Source: Anaerobium acetethylicum (lineage in GTDB: Bacteria > Bacillota > Clostridia > Lachnospirales > Lachnospiraceae). From it: 64,000 bases of DNA. The stretch lies in contig NZ_FMKA01000018.1 in NCBI RefSeq assembly GCF_900096945.1, positions 1 to 64,000 of the forward strand. The letters run 5' to 3'. The notes below the pieces were generated by a model. That model was given only the letters and a program-made list of their open reading frames with translations, was not told where the DNA came from and did not search any database. Below are positions 35,006-43,578 of this stretch, piece after piece. The position numbers and the translations under genes were made by a program. How positions within the stretch are numbered: the first letter of the stretch is position 1; every line of letters begins with the position of its first letter.

Positions 35006-36367
35006 ATGAAAAAAATGAAACGATTCCTGGCGCTGGCATTATCCTGTACGATGATTTTTTCGTTAGCAGGCTGCGGCGGTACTGAAAAAGAAACAAAAAC
35101 AGAAACAGAAGCAACAACAGAAGAAACGGAAGCAGACGACAAGCTGGTGAATGACGGAGAGTATGAGGAATGTACAATCAGACTTTCCTGGTGGGGAGGA
35201 GAAGCAAGACATGAAGTGACACAGGCTGCAGTTAACGCATTTATGGAAGCATACCCGGGAATCAAGGTGGAGACTGAATTTGCAGCATGGACAGGTTGGG
35301 AAGACAAGATGTCTACGGCTTTTTATGCAGGAACTGAACCGGATGTCAACCAGATTAACTGGAACTGGATTACTGCATACAGTTCAGACGGAAGCGTATT
35401 CTATGATTTGAACAAGGCGTCAGAAATAATCGACTTATCACAGTTCAGCGATGAATCACTGACTGAATGTACGGTGGCGGATAAACTGCAGGGCATTCCG
35501 GTAGCGATGACAGGAAGGATTTTCTACTGGAATCAGACTACTTTTGAAAAAGCAGGAATCAGTGTACCGACTACTATGGAAGAATTACTCAATGCAGGTC
35601 AGATTTTTAAGGAAAAATTAGGCGAGGATTATTATCCGCTGGTACTTAATGAGTATGACAGGATGATACTTATGGTTTACTATCTGGAAAGCGTTTATGG
35701 AAAGAACTGGGTTGAAGACGGCGAAGTGAATTATACGCAGGAAGAAATCGAAAAAGGACTTGAGTTCATAAAATTATTAGAAGAGAAGCATGTAACACCA
35801 ACAGTGATGCAGATTATCGGAGATGGTGCTGAATCCCTGGATAAGAACCAGAAATGGATGAGCGGAAAGTATGCAGGCATCTTTGAGTGGGATTCTTCAG
35901 CAAATAAATTCAAAGGCGCATTAGAAGCAGGACAGACGTTTACAGTAGGCGATTATTTCAAGGATATGGGAGATTATCAGGGCGGCTTTGCAAAAGTATC
36001 GTTGGCATTTGCAATCTCTGAAAAAACAGAGCATCCAAAAGAAGCAGCTATGCTGATCAACTTTTTGATGAACGAAGAAGCAGGCGTAAAAGCAATGGGT
36101 TCGGAACGAGGAGTTCCTCTCAGCAAAAAGGCATTAGAATTATGTGAGACAAATGGTTTGCTGGATGCAACTGTTGCAGAGGCAAATGGGAAAGTGCTCG
36201 ACTGGGCTTCCTTCACACTGGATCCTATGTTCGAAGATGCAGGATTAAAAGGCAATCCGGACGGTGTTTACTTTGATGTAATGAGCGGCCTGAGCTACGG
36301 CGATTATACGGTTGAAGATGCAGCAGCCGAACTCCTGGACGGAATCAACGGCGTATTATCAAAATAA
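35006..36367 (+). CDS. ABC transporter sugar-binding lipoprotein
   Basis: A 453-residue extracellular solute-binding protein of family 1. The lipoprotein signal ends in SLAGCGG, so Cys is the lipidated residue. An acidic Thr/Glu-rich linker follows, then the binding fold starting CTIRLSWWGGEARHEVTQAA. In this pectin locus it probably binds unsaturated rhamnogalacturonan oligosaccharides, as the YesO/LplA group does; the specificity is inferred from context. GGGAG lies upstream of the ATG. A hairpin terminator between it and the next gene would make it more abundant than the permeases. Confidence 0.9.
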   Translation: MKKMKRFLALALSCTMIFSLAGCGGTEKETKTETEATTEETEADDKLVNDGEYEECTIRLSWWGGEARHEVTQAAVNAFMEAYPGIKVETEFAAWTGWEDKMSTAFYAGTEPDVNQINWNWITAYSSDGSVFYDLNKASEIIDLSQFSDESLTECTVADKLQGIPVAMTGRIFYWNQTTFEKAGISVPTTMEELLNAGQIFKEKLGEDYYPLVLNEYDRMILMVYYLESVYGKNWVEDGEVNYTQEEIEKGLEFIKLLEEKHVTPTVMQIIGDGAESLDKNQKWMSGKYAGIFEWDSSANKFKGALEAGQTFTVGDYFKDMGDYQGGFAKVSLAFAISEKTEHPKEAAMLINFLMNEEAGVKAMGSERGVPLSKKALELCETNGLLDATVAEANGKVLDWASFTLDPMFEDAGLKGNPDGVYFDVMSGLSYGDYTVEDAAAELLDGINGVLSK

Positions 36368-36368
36368 T

Positions 36369-36405
36369 GGTGACTATTCAGGAATGAGGAAGTTCTGAAC
36401 AGTTA
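36369..36405. repeat. Collapsed MITE remnant: two inverted ends with 13 bp between
   Basis: GTGACTATTCAG (36369-36380) and CTGAACAGTTAC (36394-36405) match the two ends of the 142-bp MITE, but the core is gone. No 8-bp duplication remains. It lies directly after the binding-protein stop codon. Confidence 0.6.
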
Positions 36406-36424
36406 CCAGATACTAAGAGTTTAG

Positions 36425-36472
36425 ATAAGGCAGGCTTACAGTGTATTAAGGTTGTGATGCCTGCCTTATTTT
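36425..36472 (+). terminator. Intra-operon terminator after the binding-protein gene
   Basis: ATAAGGCAGGC (36425-36435) pairs with GCCTGCCTTAT followed by TTTT. Partial termination here would lower expression of the downstream genes relative to the binding protein. Confidence 0.8.
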
Positions 36473-36522
36473 CGCTCTAAAATCGGAAACATTCAAAATC
36501 AAGCAGAAAAGAAGGGAAAAAG

Positions 36523-37626
36523 ATGTCAGCTATTACGAAATTTATTAATGAGTTTCTTTTTTCTTATGAAAGATATCAGACATATTGGAATTATGAAGAC
36601 GGCTGCGTTCTCATGGGCTGTAAACAGCTCTATGAAGCAACGGGCGACAGGAAATATTATGAGTATATTTTAGATTATCTGAAAGAAGAAATTACAGACG
36701 ATGGAACGATCGTGAATTTTAAAACAGATAAGTTCAATATTGACAGTATGAATTGCGGAAAAATATTATTTCTCGTATATGAAACGGAAAAGCAGGAAAA
36801 GTATAAAAAGGCAATTGATTTTCATATGGAAATTCTAAAGAAGCATCCGCGCTGCAGATGCGGCAGCTTCTGGCACAAAGAGATTTATCCGAATCAGATT
36901 TGGTTAGACGGACTATATATGGCGCAGCCATTTTACATGGAATATGAGACAAAGTACAACAACAGGCAGAATTACGATGACATATTGAATCAGTTTGAAA
37001 ATGTTCAGAAATTTTTGTATGACAAAGAGAAAGGGCTGTATTATCACGGTTTTGATGAAGCCCGGATTCAGCCATGGGCCAATAAGGAAACCGGATGTTC
37101 ACCCAATTTCTGGATCAGGGCCATGGGATGGTGGCTGATGTCGCTTGTTGATGTTATGGACGTCATGTCGATAGAAATGTTCGAATATTATAAACGGCTT
37201 GAAGAAATCTTCAGAGGAGCCGTCAAGGGGATTCTGCAGTATCAGGATCCGGATACGAAGCTTTTCTACCAGGTGATTGACCATCCTGAAGCACAAGGAA
37301 ACTATATTGAAACATCCGGCAGTGCAATGGCTGCATATGCCATTATGAAGGCCTGCCGCATGGGGATCCTTTCAAAAGAAAAATATGGCACAACAGGTCT
37401 TGAAATGTTAGAATCATTAGCAGAACAGAAACTGGAAAAAACGGATGACAACTATCATCTGACGGGGATCTGCCATGTTGCCGGACTTGGTCCTGGAACT
37501 GACAGAGACGGAAGCATTGAATATTATCTGTCTGAGCCTGTCGTATCGGACGATGCAAAAGGCGTTGGACCATTCATGATGGCTTATGCACAGTATCTGA
37601 TGCTGAAAAAGGAAGTAAACGAATAA
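36523..37626 (+). CDS. GH105 unsaturated rhamnogalacturonyl hydrolase
   Basis: A 367-residue cytoplasmic (alpha/alpha)6-barrel enzyme without a signal peptide, similar in length and motifs to YteR/YesR. Recognisable parts are WNYEDGCVLMG, QIWLDGLYMAQPF, NFWIRAMGWWLMSLVDV and ETSGSAMAAYAI. It releases the unsaturated galacturonosyl end from oligosaccharides made by the PL11 lyase. GAAGGG precedes the ATG. It is followed after 27 bp by the ABC permease genes, so uptake and hydrolysis are co-expressed. Confidence 0.9.
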   Translation: MSAITKFINEFLFSYERYQTYWNYEDGCVLMGCKQLYEATGDRKYYEYILDYLKEEITDDGTIVNFKTDKFNIDSMNCGKILFLVYETEKQEKYKKAIDFHMEILKKHPRCRCGSFWHKEIYPNQIWLDGLYMAQPFYMEYETKYNNRQNYDDILNQFENVQKFLYDKEKGLYYHGFDEARIQPWANKETGCSPNFWIRAMGWWLMSLVDVMDVMSIEMFEYYKRLEEIFRGAVKGILQYQDPDTKLFYQVIDHPEAQGNYIETSGSAMAAYAIMKACRMGILSKEKYGTTGLEMLESLAEQKLEKTDDNYHLTGICHVAGLGPGTDRDGSIEYYLSEPVVSDDAKGVGPFMMAYAQYLMLKKEVNE

Positions 37627-37653
37627 CATAGAAACCGGAAGGGAGAATTGGAA

Positions 37654-38541
37654 ATGAAAAAATGGGTAAAGAGAAATACCGGACTGCTTTTTATTCTGCC
37701 ATGGTTGTTTGGCTTTTGCGTATTTAAAGCATATCCGTTTTTGTCATCTTTGTATTACAGCTTCACTGATTTCAATCTATTCAAAGGGATCAGCGAATAT
37801 GGATTTATGAATTACAAAGAGATTTTTACAGATAAAGATACCATATCCTCGCTGATTGTAACCTTTAAGTATGCATTTCTTACGGTGCCTTTAAAACTGG
37901 CAGCAGCTTTGTTTATTGCATATATTTTGAACTTCAAAATAAAAGGTGTCAATTTTTTCCGTACTGCATACTATATCCCCTCGATTTTAGGAGGTTCGGT
38001 AGCGATTGCAGTATTATGGAAGGCATTGTTCAGGGATGATGGAGTAATCAATTCCATGCTGGGCATGTTTGGGGTTGCGGGTCCGCAATGGCTGAGCGAT
38101 CCTGATTATGCGCTGTTCATTATCTGCTTTTTAAGAGTATGGCAGTTCGGGGCGGCAATGGTCATTTTCCTTGCAGCATTGAAGGGAGTTCCGACAGAAC
38201 TTTATGAATCGGCTTCCGTAGAAGGTGCCAGCAAGTGGAAACAGTTCTTTTCAATCACAATTCCGATGATTTCTCCGGTTATTTTTTACAATCTGGTCAC
38301 ACAGCTGTGCCAGGCTTTCCAGGAATTCAACGGCCCTTATATTATCACACAGGGCGGACCGAGAAAATCAACGATGTTAATTTCTCTTATGGTATATCGG
38401 AGCGCATTCCAGCAGAATGAAATGGGAATGGCAAGTGCACTGGCATGGGTTATGTTTATAGTGGTCATGGTACTTACGGTAATCTCTTTCCTGAGCCAGA
38501 AATACTGGGTATATTATTCGGATGAAGATGGAGGTAGATAA
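37654..38541 (+). CDS. ABC sugar transporter permease (LplB/UgpA type)
   Basis: A 295-residue inner-membrane protein with six hydrophobic segments. The cytoplasmic loop motif that docks the ATPase is E-S-A-x-V-E-G-A-x-x-W-x-x-F (ESASVEGASKWKQFF). The ATG at 37654 has GGGAG 8 nt upstream; a TTG two codons earlier was not chosen. No ATPase gene is in the locus, so a shared MsmX-type ATPase elsewhere must energise the importer. Confidence 0.92.
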   Translation: MKKWVKRNTGLLFILPWLFGFCVFKAYPFLSSLYYSFTDFNLFKGISEYGFMNYKEIFTDKDTISSLIVTFKYAFLTVPLKLAAALFIAYILNFKIKGVNFFRTAYYIPSILGGSVAIAVLWKALFRDDGVINSMLGMFGVAGPQWLSDPDYALFIICFLRVWQFGAAMVIFLAALKGVPTELYESASVEGASKWKQFFSITIPMISPVIFYNLVTQLCQAFQEFNGPYIITQGGPRKSTMLISLMVYRSAFQQNEMGMASALAWVMFIVVMVLTVISFLSQKYWVYYSDEDGGR

Positions 38542-38542
38542 A

Positions 38543-39400
38543 ATGTCATTAGGAAAGAAAAAAATAATATCTACAGTTCTTCGATATGCGGTACTGATTC
38601 TGGTAGGGCTGCCTATGGTCTATCCGCTGCTGTGGATGGTAAGTGCGACATTCAAATCCAATACGGAAATCTTTTCCGGAATGGGATTGATTCCAAAAAC
38701 TTTTAATTTTGACGGATACAAAAATGCATTCAATGATTTCGGAGGCAATATCAACCTGTTAAAGGCAATGATCAACACGTATTCCTATGTAATCCCGAAG
38801 GTTGTCTTTACCATCATTTCAGCTACGGTGACTGCATATGGCTTCAGCAGATTCAAATTCAAAGGAAGAGACGTATTATTTGCTATCTTAATGTCGACTC
38901 TGTTTCTGCCACAGGTAGTGTTAAACGTACCTCAGTTCCTTTTGTTCAACAAATTGGGATGGGTCGATTCGGGGTTATACCTGCCGCTGATCGTGCCGAC
39001 GCTGTTTGCGATTGATACCTATTTTGTATTTATGCTGATCCAGTTCCTGCGCGGGATTCCGGTGGAATTGGAGGAGGCAGCCCAGATTGACGGATGCAAT
39101 GTAGTGCAGATCCTGGTGAAGATTATTGTCCCGATGTTAAAGCCGGCTCTGGTTTCCTGTGCCTTATTCCAGTTCATGTGGTCTTCCAATGACTTTATGG
39201 GACCGTTGCTGTATGTCAGCACCCCGGCAAATTATCCGGCAGCCATTTTCGTCAAGCTGTCAATGGATGCGGATACGGGATTTGAATGGAACAGAGTGCT
39301 GGCCGTATCGTTAATCTCTATAATACCATCCCTGGTCGTGTTTTTCCTGGCGCAGGACACATTTGTTGAAGGAATCACGGCAGGCGGAGTGAAAGGCTAA
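38543..39400 (+). CDS. ABC sugar transporter permease (LplC/UgpE type)
   Basis: A 285-residue membrane protein, the second CUT1 permease. The ATPase-docking loop reads EEAAQIDGCNVVQILVKIIV. Six hydrophobic segments are present, and the protein ends with the typical TFVEGITAGGVKG. The ATG at 38543 has GGAGG 8 nt upstream and starts 1 bp after the previous stop. It pairs with the permease encoded just upstream. Confidence 0.92.
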   Translation: MSLGKKKIISTVLRYAVLILVGLPMVYPLLWMVSATFKSNTEIFSGMGLIPKTFNFDGYKNAFNDFGGNINLLKAMINTYSYVIPKVVFTIISATVTAYGFSRFKFKGRDVLFAILMSTLFLPQVVLNVPQFLLFNKLGWVDSGLYLPLIVPTLFAIDTYFVFMLIQFLRGIPVELEEAAQIDGCNVVQILVKIIVPMLKPALVSCALFQFMWSSNDFMGPLLYVSTPANYPAAIFVKLSMDADTGFEWNRVLAVSLISIIPSLVVFFLAQDTFVEGITAGGVKG

Positions 39401-39406
39401 ATTACG

Positions 39407-40984
39407 ATGAAAGTATCATTACTAATGCATACAGGCAGAAGCGCAACAATAGAATTGAATGATGGCGGAATCTATTACACGAGGGAGAAATATGAAGTCT
39501 GGATAAACGGAAAATTTGTCATGACGTCAGGGACAGTCATTACGAATCTTTTCGGATTAAAGCCGGATACGGAATACAATCTGAGAGTAATCGGTTCCGA
39601 AAGCAGAATAGAAGCGGGACAGCTCTGGTTTCGTACAAAAAAGGAAAGCTTCACTCTGAATGTCAGGGAATTCGGCGCAAAGGGTGACGGGATATGGAAT
39701 GATACCAGCTACATACAGGCGGCGATTCTGGCCTGCCCGGAAGATGGAAGAGTTCTGATCCCGAAAGGAACCTATCGGATTACAAGTCTGTTTTTGAAAA
39801 GCAGAATCAATCTTGAACTTGCAAAGGACGCAGTTTTATCGGCAGTAACAGAGAGGGAGCAATATCCCGTATTTCCGGGGATTGTGGAAAGCTATGACGA
39901 GCAGAGCGAGCTTTGCCTGGGGACCTGGGAAGGAAATCCGCTGAAGATGTTTGCCGGAATCCTGAATGGTATCGGTGTAAAAAATATAGTGGTTTACGGC
40001 GAAGGCGTCATAGACGGAAATGCATCCTTCGAGAACTGGTGGAAAGATGCGAAAGTCATGAAGACAGCCTTCCGCCCAAGACTGCTGTTTCTGTCGGGCT
40101 GCTCTGATGTCAGAGTACAGGGGCTGCTGTTTACGAACAGTCCATCCTGGACAATCCACCCGTATTTCAGCAAAAGGCTGACTTTTCTGGGCAGTCAGAT
40201 TATAAATCCGCAGGACTCGCCGAATACGGACGGCATCGACCCGGAATCCTGCGAGAATGTTACGATTGCCGGCGTTCATTTTTCATTGGGAGACGACTGT
40301 ATTGCTTTGAAATCCGGAAAAATATATATGGGATCAAAGTACAAAACACCTTCCAGCAAAATTCTGATCAGGCAGTGTCTGATGGAAAACGGTCATGGCG
40401 CAGTAACGGTCGGAAGCGAAATGGCTGCAGGCGTTAAAAATGTAAAAGTAAAGGAATGCATGTTTTTAAATACGGACCGCGGACTCAGGGTAAAGACAAG
40501 AAGAGGCAGAGGAAAAGATGCTGTTCTGGACAAGATCGTGTTTGAAGATATCAAAATGGATCATGTGAAGACACCGTTTGTCGTAAACGCCTTCTATTTC
40601 TGCGATCCTGACGGAAAGTCCTTTTATGTCCAGTCGAGGGAGGTACTGCCGGTCGATGAGAGGACTCCTCAGATTAAAAAGCTTGTTTTTTCGAATATCA
40701 GCTGCGATAATTGCCATATAGCAGGTGCACATATCCAGGGACTGCCTGAAAGGAAAATCGAGCACCTGGAAATGAGAAATATCCGCATGCGCTATGCCCC
40801 ACAGGCGGTCAGCGGAATGCCGGCTATGGCAGACGGCATTGAGGCGGTCAGCAAAAAAGGAATTGTGATTAGCAATGTCGACAGGCTGATCTTGAAGAAT
40901 ATCGATATAGAAGGACAGGAAGGAGAACCATTTGAACTTGCGAATGTTCTCAATCTGGAAGGAGATATAAAGGAATGCAGATAG
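39407..40984 (+). CDS. GH28 polygalacturonase-type glycosidase
   Basis: A 525-residue enzyme without a signal peptide, so probably cytoplasmic. Residues 1-80 form a small FN3-like domain (GLKPDTEYNLRV). The right-handed beta-helix starts at VREFGAKGDG. The GH28 catalytic motifs are SPNTDGIDPESC, SLGDDCIALKSGK and NGHGAVTVGSE, and the substrate-binding RVK replaces RIK. It probably trims galacturonic acid or rhamnogalacturonan oligomers imported by the ABC system, acting from the end. The start lies 6 bp after the permease stop and has only a weak binding site, which suggests translational coupling. Confidence 0.9.
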   Translation: MKVSLLMHTGRSATIELNDGGIYYTREKYEVWINGKFVMTSGTVITNLFGLKPDTEYNLRVIGSESRIEAGQLWFRTKKESFTLNVREFGAKGDGIWNDTSYIQAAILACPEDGRVLIPKGTYRITSLFLKSRINLELAKDAVLSAVTEREQYPVFPGIVESYDEQSELCLGTWEGNPLKMFAGILNGIGVKNIVVYGEGVIDGNASFENWWKDAKVMKTAFRPRLLFLSGCSDVRVQGLLFTNSPSWTIHPYFSKRLTFLGSQIINPQDSPNTDGIDPESCENVTIAGVHFSLGDDCIALKSGKIYMGSKYKTPSSKILIRQCLMENGHGAVTVGSEMAAGVKNVKVKECMFLNTDRGLRVKTRRGRGKDAVLDKIVFEDIKMDHVKTPFVVNAFYFCDPDGKSFYVQSREVLPVDERTPQIKKLVFSNISCDNCHIAGAHIQGLPERKIEHLEMRNIRMRYAPQAVSGMPAMADGIEAVSKKGIVISNVDRLILKNIDIEGQEGEPFELANVLNLEGDIKECR

Positions 40985-41814
40985 GAATCAGGGTGCATGA
41001 CACAAAGGAACTTCCGCTGGAAGAAAGGCTGCAGGTTATAAAAGAACAGGGATTTACCTGTGGGCATCTGGCGCTGTCAAAAGTGATCAGCGGCCATTCA
41101 GTAAAGAATGCGGCATTGACGCCGGGGTTTGCAATGTATATAAAGCGGGCTTTCGCAAAAAACGAGCTGGATATCGCTGTGCTTGGCTGTTATCTGAATC
41201 TGGCAAATCCGAACAAAGAGCAGCTTGCAGAAATAATCGAAACCTACAAAGTGCACATCCGTTTTGCATCGATCCTTGGATGCGGCGTGGTCGGCACCGA
41301 GACCGGAGCACCGAACGAGGAATACCGGTTTGAAGCGGCATGCCATACGCAGGAAGCCCTGGATACCTTTATTGAAAATTTAAGGCCGATTGTTGCATAT
41401 GCCGAAAACATGGGAGTGATCGTGGCGATCGAGCCGGTGTTCAGACATATCGTTTCGAATCCGGAACGGGCAAGAGAAGTACTGGACCGGATTCAGTCCC
41501 CCAATCTGCAGATCATTCTGGATCCTGTCAATTTACTGGATGTTTCAAACTATCAGGACCGCGAAAGCATTATCGCGGAAGCGGTTGCGCTTTTGGGAGA
41601 TGCGGCAGCAGTGATCCATATTAAGGATTTTGTGGTAGAAAATGGGCAGCTGAAATCGCTTGCTGCCGGAAGCGGAATGATGAACTATGAAAGGATACTT
41701 TCATTTGTGAAAAAAGAAAAACCTTTTGTTCATGTGACGCTGGAGGACACGGTTCCGGAAAATGCGGTCCGTGCGAGGGAACTTATTCAGTCTGTATATA
41801 ATGAGGTGAAATAA
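40975..41814 (+). CDS. Sugar phosphate isomerase/epimerase-like TIM-barrel protein
   Basis: A 279-residue AP-endonuclease-2-like TIM barrel. Metal-ligand positions are visible: E in AIEPVF, D in IILDPVNLLDV, H in AVIHIKDFV and E in VTLEDT. Such proteins isomerise or epimerise sugars with a divalent metal. In this operon it may handle an imported pectin sugar such as galacturonate or rhamnose; the substrate is not known. AAGGAG lies upstream and the start overlaps the GH28 gene by 10 bp. Confidence 0.82.
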   Translation: MQIGIRVHDTKELPLEERLQVIKEQGFTCGHLALSKVISGHSVKNAALTPGFAMYIKRAFAKNELDIAVLGCYLNLANPNKEQLAEIIETYKVHIRFASILGCGVVGTETGAPNEEYRFEAACHTQEALDTFIENLRPIVAYAENMGVIVAIEPVFRHIVSNPERAREVLDRIQSPNLQIILDPVNLLDVSNYQDRESIIAEAVALLGDAAAVIHIKDFVVENGQLKSLAAGSGMMNYERILSFVKKEKPFVHVTLEDTVPENAVRARELIQSVYNEVK

Positions 41815-41815
41815 T

Positions 41816-42436
41816 ATGCTTGCTCGTTTGTTTGATTATGATAATCCGGTAATCCGTTTTTTGGGAAAGCTTGCAGATATTTGGATTCTGCATATTTTAT
41901 GGCTGGTTTGCTGTGTTCCAATTGTTACAATCGGAGCATCCACAACGGCGGCATTTTATGCCGCAATGAAAATGGAAAGCAACCAGGGGTATGTGGCAAA
42001 GAATTTTTTTGAATCTTTCCGGACAAATTTCAGGCAGGCGACACGTATGTGGGGGATCCTGTCGGTGACAGGCATCCTCATACTATTTGATATCTATTTC
42101 TGGTATGTCATTCAGGAAAAGTCAAGTGTCGTGATGCTTGCCTTCAGCATCGGCCTGTTTGCAGCATACATGATTGAATTCGTATATGCGTTTGCAGGAC
42201 TGGCCCGTTTTGAAAATACTACGAAAAATCTGATGAAAAATGGATTCTTGATGGCGATGCTTCACTTTCCCCAGACATTCGCTATTTTGATCGTACTCGG
42301 AGTGGCAGGATATTTAACGACGACTATTTTTCTGGCAACGTTTATACTGATCACGTTTGGATGCGGTTTTGTCATCTATCTTATATCCGTGCAGCTGAAC
42401 AGGGTGTTTGCGGATTATATGCCAAAAGAGGAATAG
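41816..42436 (+). CDS. YesL-family (DUF624) membrane protein
   Basis: A 206-residue protein with about four to five hydrophobic segments and the YesL start (RLFDYDNPVIRFLGKLADIW, then LVCCVPIVTIGAST). YesL proteins sit in sugar-use operons, including the rhamnogalacturonan locus of Bacillus subtilis; their function is unknown. It starts 1 bp after the isomerase stop, with GAGGTG upstream, and is the last gene of the operon. Confidence 0.88.
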   Translation: MLARLFDYDNPVIRFLGKLADIWILHILWLVCCVPIVTIGASTTAAFYAAMKMESNQGYVAKNFFESFRTNFRQATRMWGILSVTGILILFDIYFWYVIQEKSSVVMLAFSIGLFAAYMIEFVYAFAGLARFENTTKNLMKNGFLMAMLHFPQTFAILIVLGVAGYLTTTIFLATFILITFGCGFVIYLISVQLNRVFADYMPKEE

Positions 42437-42443
42437 GAAAAAT

Positions 42444-42484
42444 GGTACCAGGTACTGTGAACGAAGTTCACAGTACCTGGTACC
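42444..42484. terminator. GGTACC palindrome (core ACTGTGAAC), bidirectional terminator
   Basis: A 41-bp perfect palindrome identical in sequence to the copy at 33912-33952, with AAAAAT before and ATTTTT after. It lies between the convergent YesL and AraC genes. Confidence 0.94.
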
Positions 42485-42545
42485 ATTTTTGTGCGTCAAG
42501 CAAGGCACAATCTTAAGGGTTAAAGTGCTGTATTCTGAAAGTCTC

Positions 42546-43370
42546 CTAATCGATTCTGGTGTTTTTATAAAGCTTTCGACTCTGAGACGGCGTCATTCCG
42601 GTAATGGATTTATATACACGGTTAAAGTGGGTGATGTTGGAAAAACCAGTATCTTTGCTGATTTCAGTCACGTTTTTATCGGTTTCCATAAACATTCTCT
42701 GGGCATTCATCACACGGGTAATCTGAATGTACTGAATGATAGTGCTGTTCGTGGATTTCTTGAATTCTCTGCAAAGGTAGTACGGACTAATATAAAAATG
42801 CCGTGCAAGCCTTTCAAGGGTAATCTCCTCATTATAGTTCTGGTGAATGTAGCTTATGATATCGACGATCCGGTTCCTTTTCTCGGGGAGTGCCGGAAAA
42901 TTTATTTCTCTCACAATCTTAACCAGCAGAAGATTTAGAATAGAGTGCATATAGCTTGCGCAGTAACGGCCAGGAGAATCCTGCTCCTCCTGCAGCTGCA
43001 GCAGCATTTGATGAATCGTTCTTTTTGCAGCTGAATCTGGTTTGTAAACGCCAGTTCCGTTTTCTAAGGATTCTAATAGTTCAGGAGAATCAATCTCTTC
43101 TTTTTTAAAATACAGCAGAAGTCTTTTGAATGGCACGTTTTCTTCGCCATAGGAATGATGCATTTTATAAGGGGAAAAGATAATAAATTCGCCTGGAGTA
43201 ATGCTGTACAGTTCATCCTGAATCATATGGAAGCGAGTTCCTTTTTCAAGATAATACAATTCGAAATAATCGTGAAAATGAGATTTCGCCATATTGTCAT
43301 TTACGCTCTGAATGCACTCGCAGGCAATTTTGCTGCCTTGAGCCATCATAATCCCTGCCTGGTCTATCAA
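42546..43370 (-). CDS. AraC-family regulator, TTG start
   Basis: A 274-residue regulator. The cupin-like N-terminal domain includes HFHDYFELYYLEKG. The two helix-turn-helix motifs are TLERLARHFYISPYYLCREF and NVTEISKDTGFSNITHFNRV, ending GMTPSQSRKL. I chose a TTG at 43370 because AGGAGGG lies 6 nt upstream; in-frame ATG codons further upstream have no binding site. It is divergent from the GH31/TRAP genes and convergent with the pectin operon, so either can be its target. Confidence 0.86.
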   Translation of the reverse strand: MIDQAGIMMAQGSKIACECIQSVNDNMAKSHFHDYFELYYLEKGTRFHMIQDELYSITPGEFIIFSPYKMHHSYGEENVPFKRLLLYFKKEEIDSPELLESLENGTGVYKPDSAAKRTIHQMLLQLQEEQDSPGRYCASYMHSILNLLLVKIVREINFPALPEKRNRIVDIISYIHQNYNEEITLERLARHFYISPYYLCREFKKSTNSTIIQYIQITRVMNAQRMFMETDKNVTEISKDTGFSNITHFNRVYKSITGMTPSQSRKLYKNTRID

Positions 43371-43578
43371 AATAGTCCCTCCTGTTAAAGAATAATCAAA
43401 GTGCATGATGAAAATGCTTAAAAAAAGAAAAATATATAAGTGCATCTTAGCATTTTTTTAGAAGAAGTGCAAGATATGTATGAAATAAGGGGAATTACCG
43501 CAAGTTCTGTCTAGTTTGATGCAGCGTGTTTTGATAAAGTTGTGTATGAAAATCAAAACAATCAAGGAGGTAACATTC

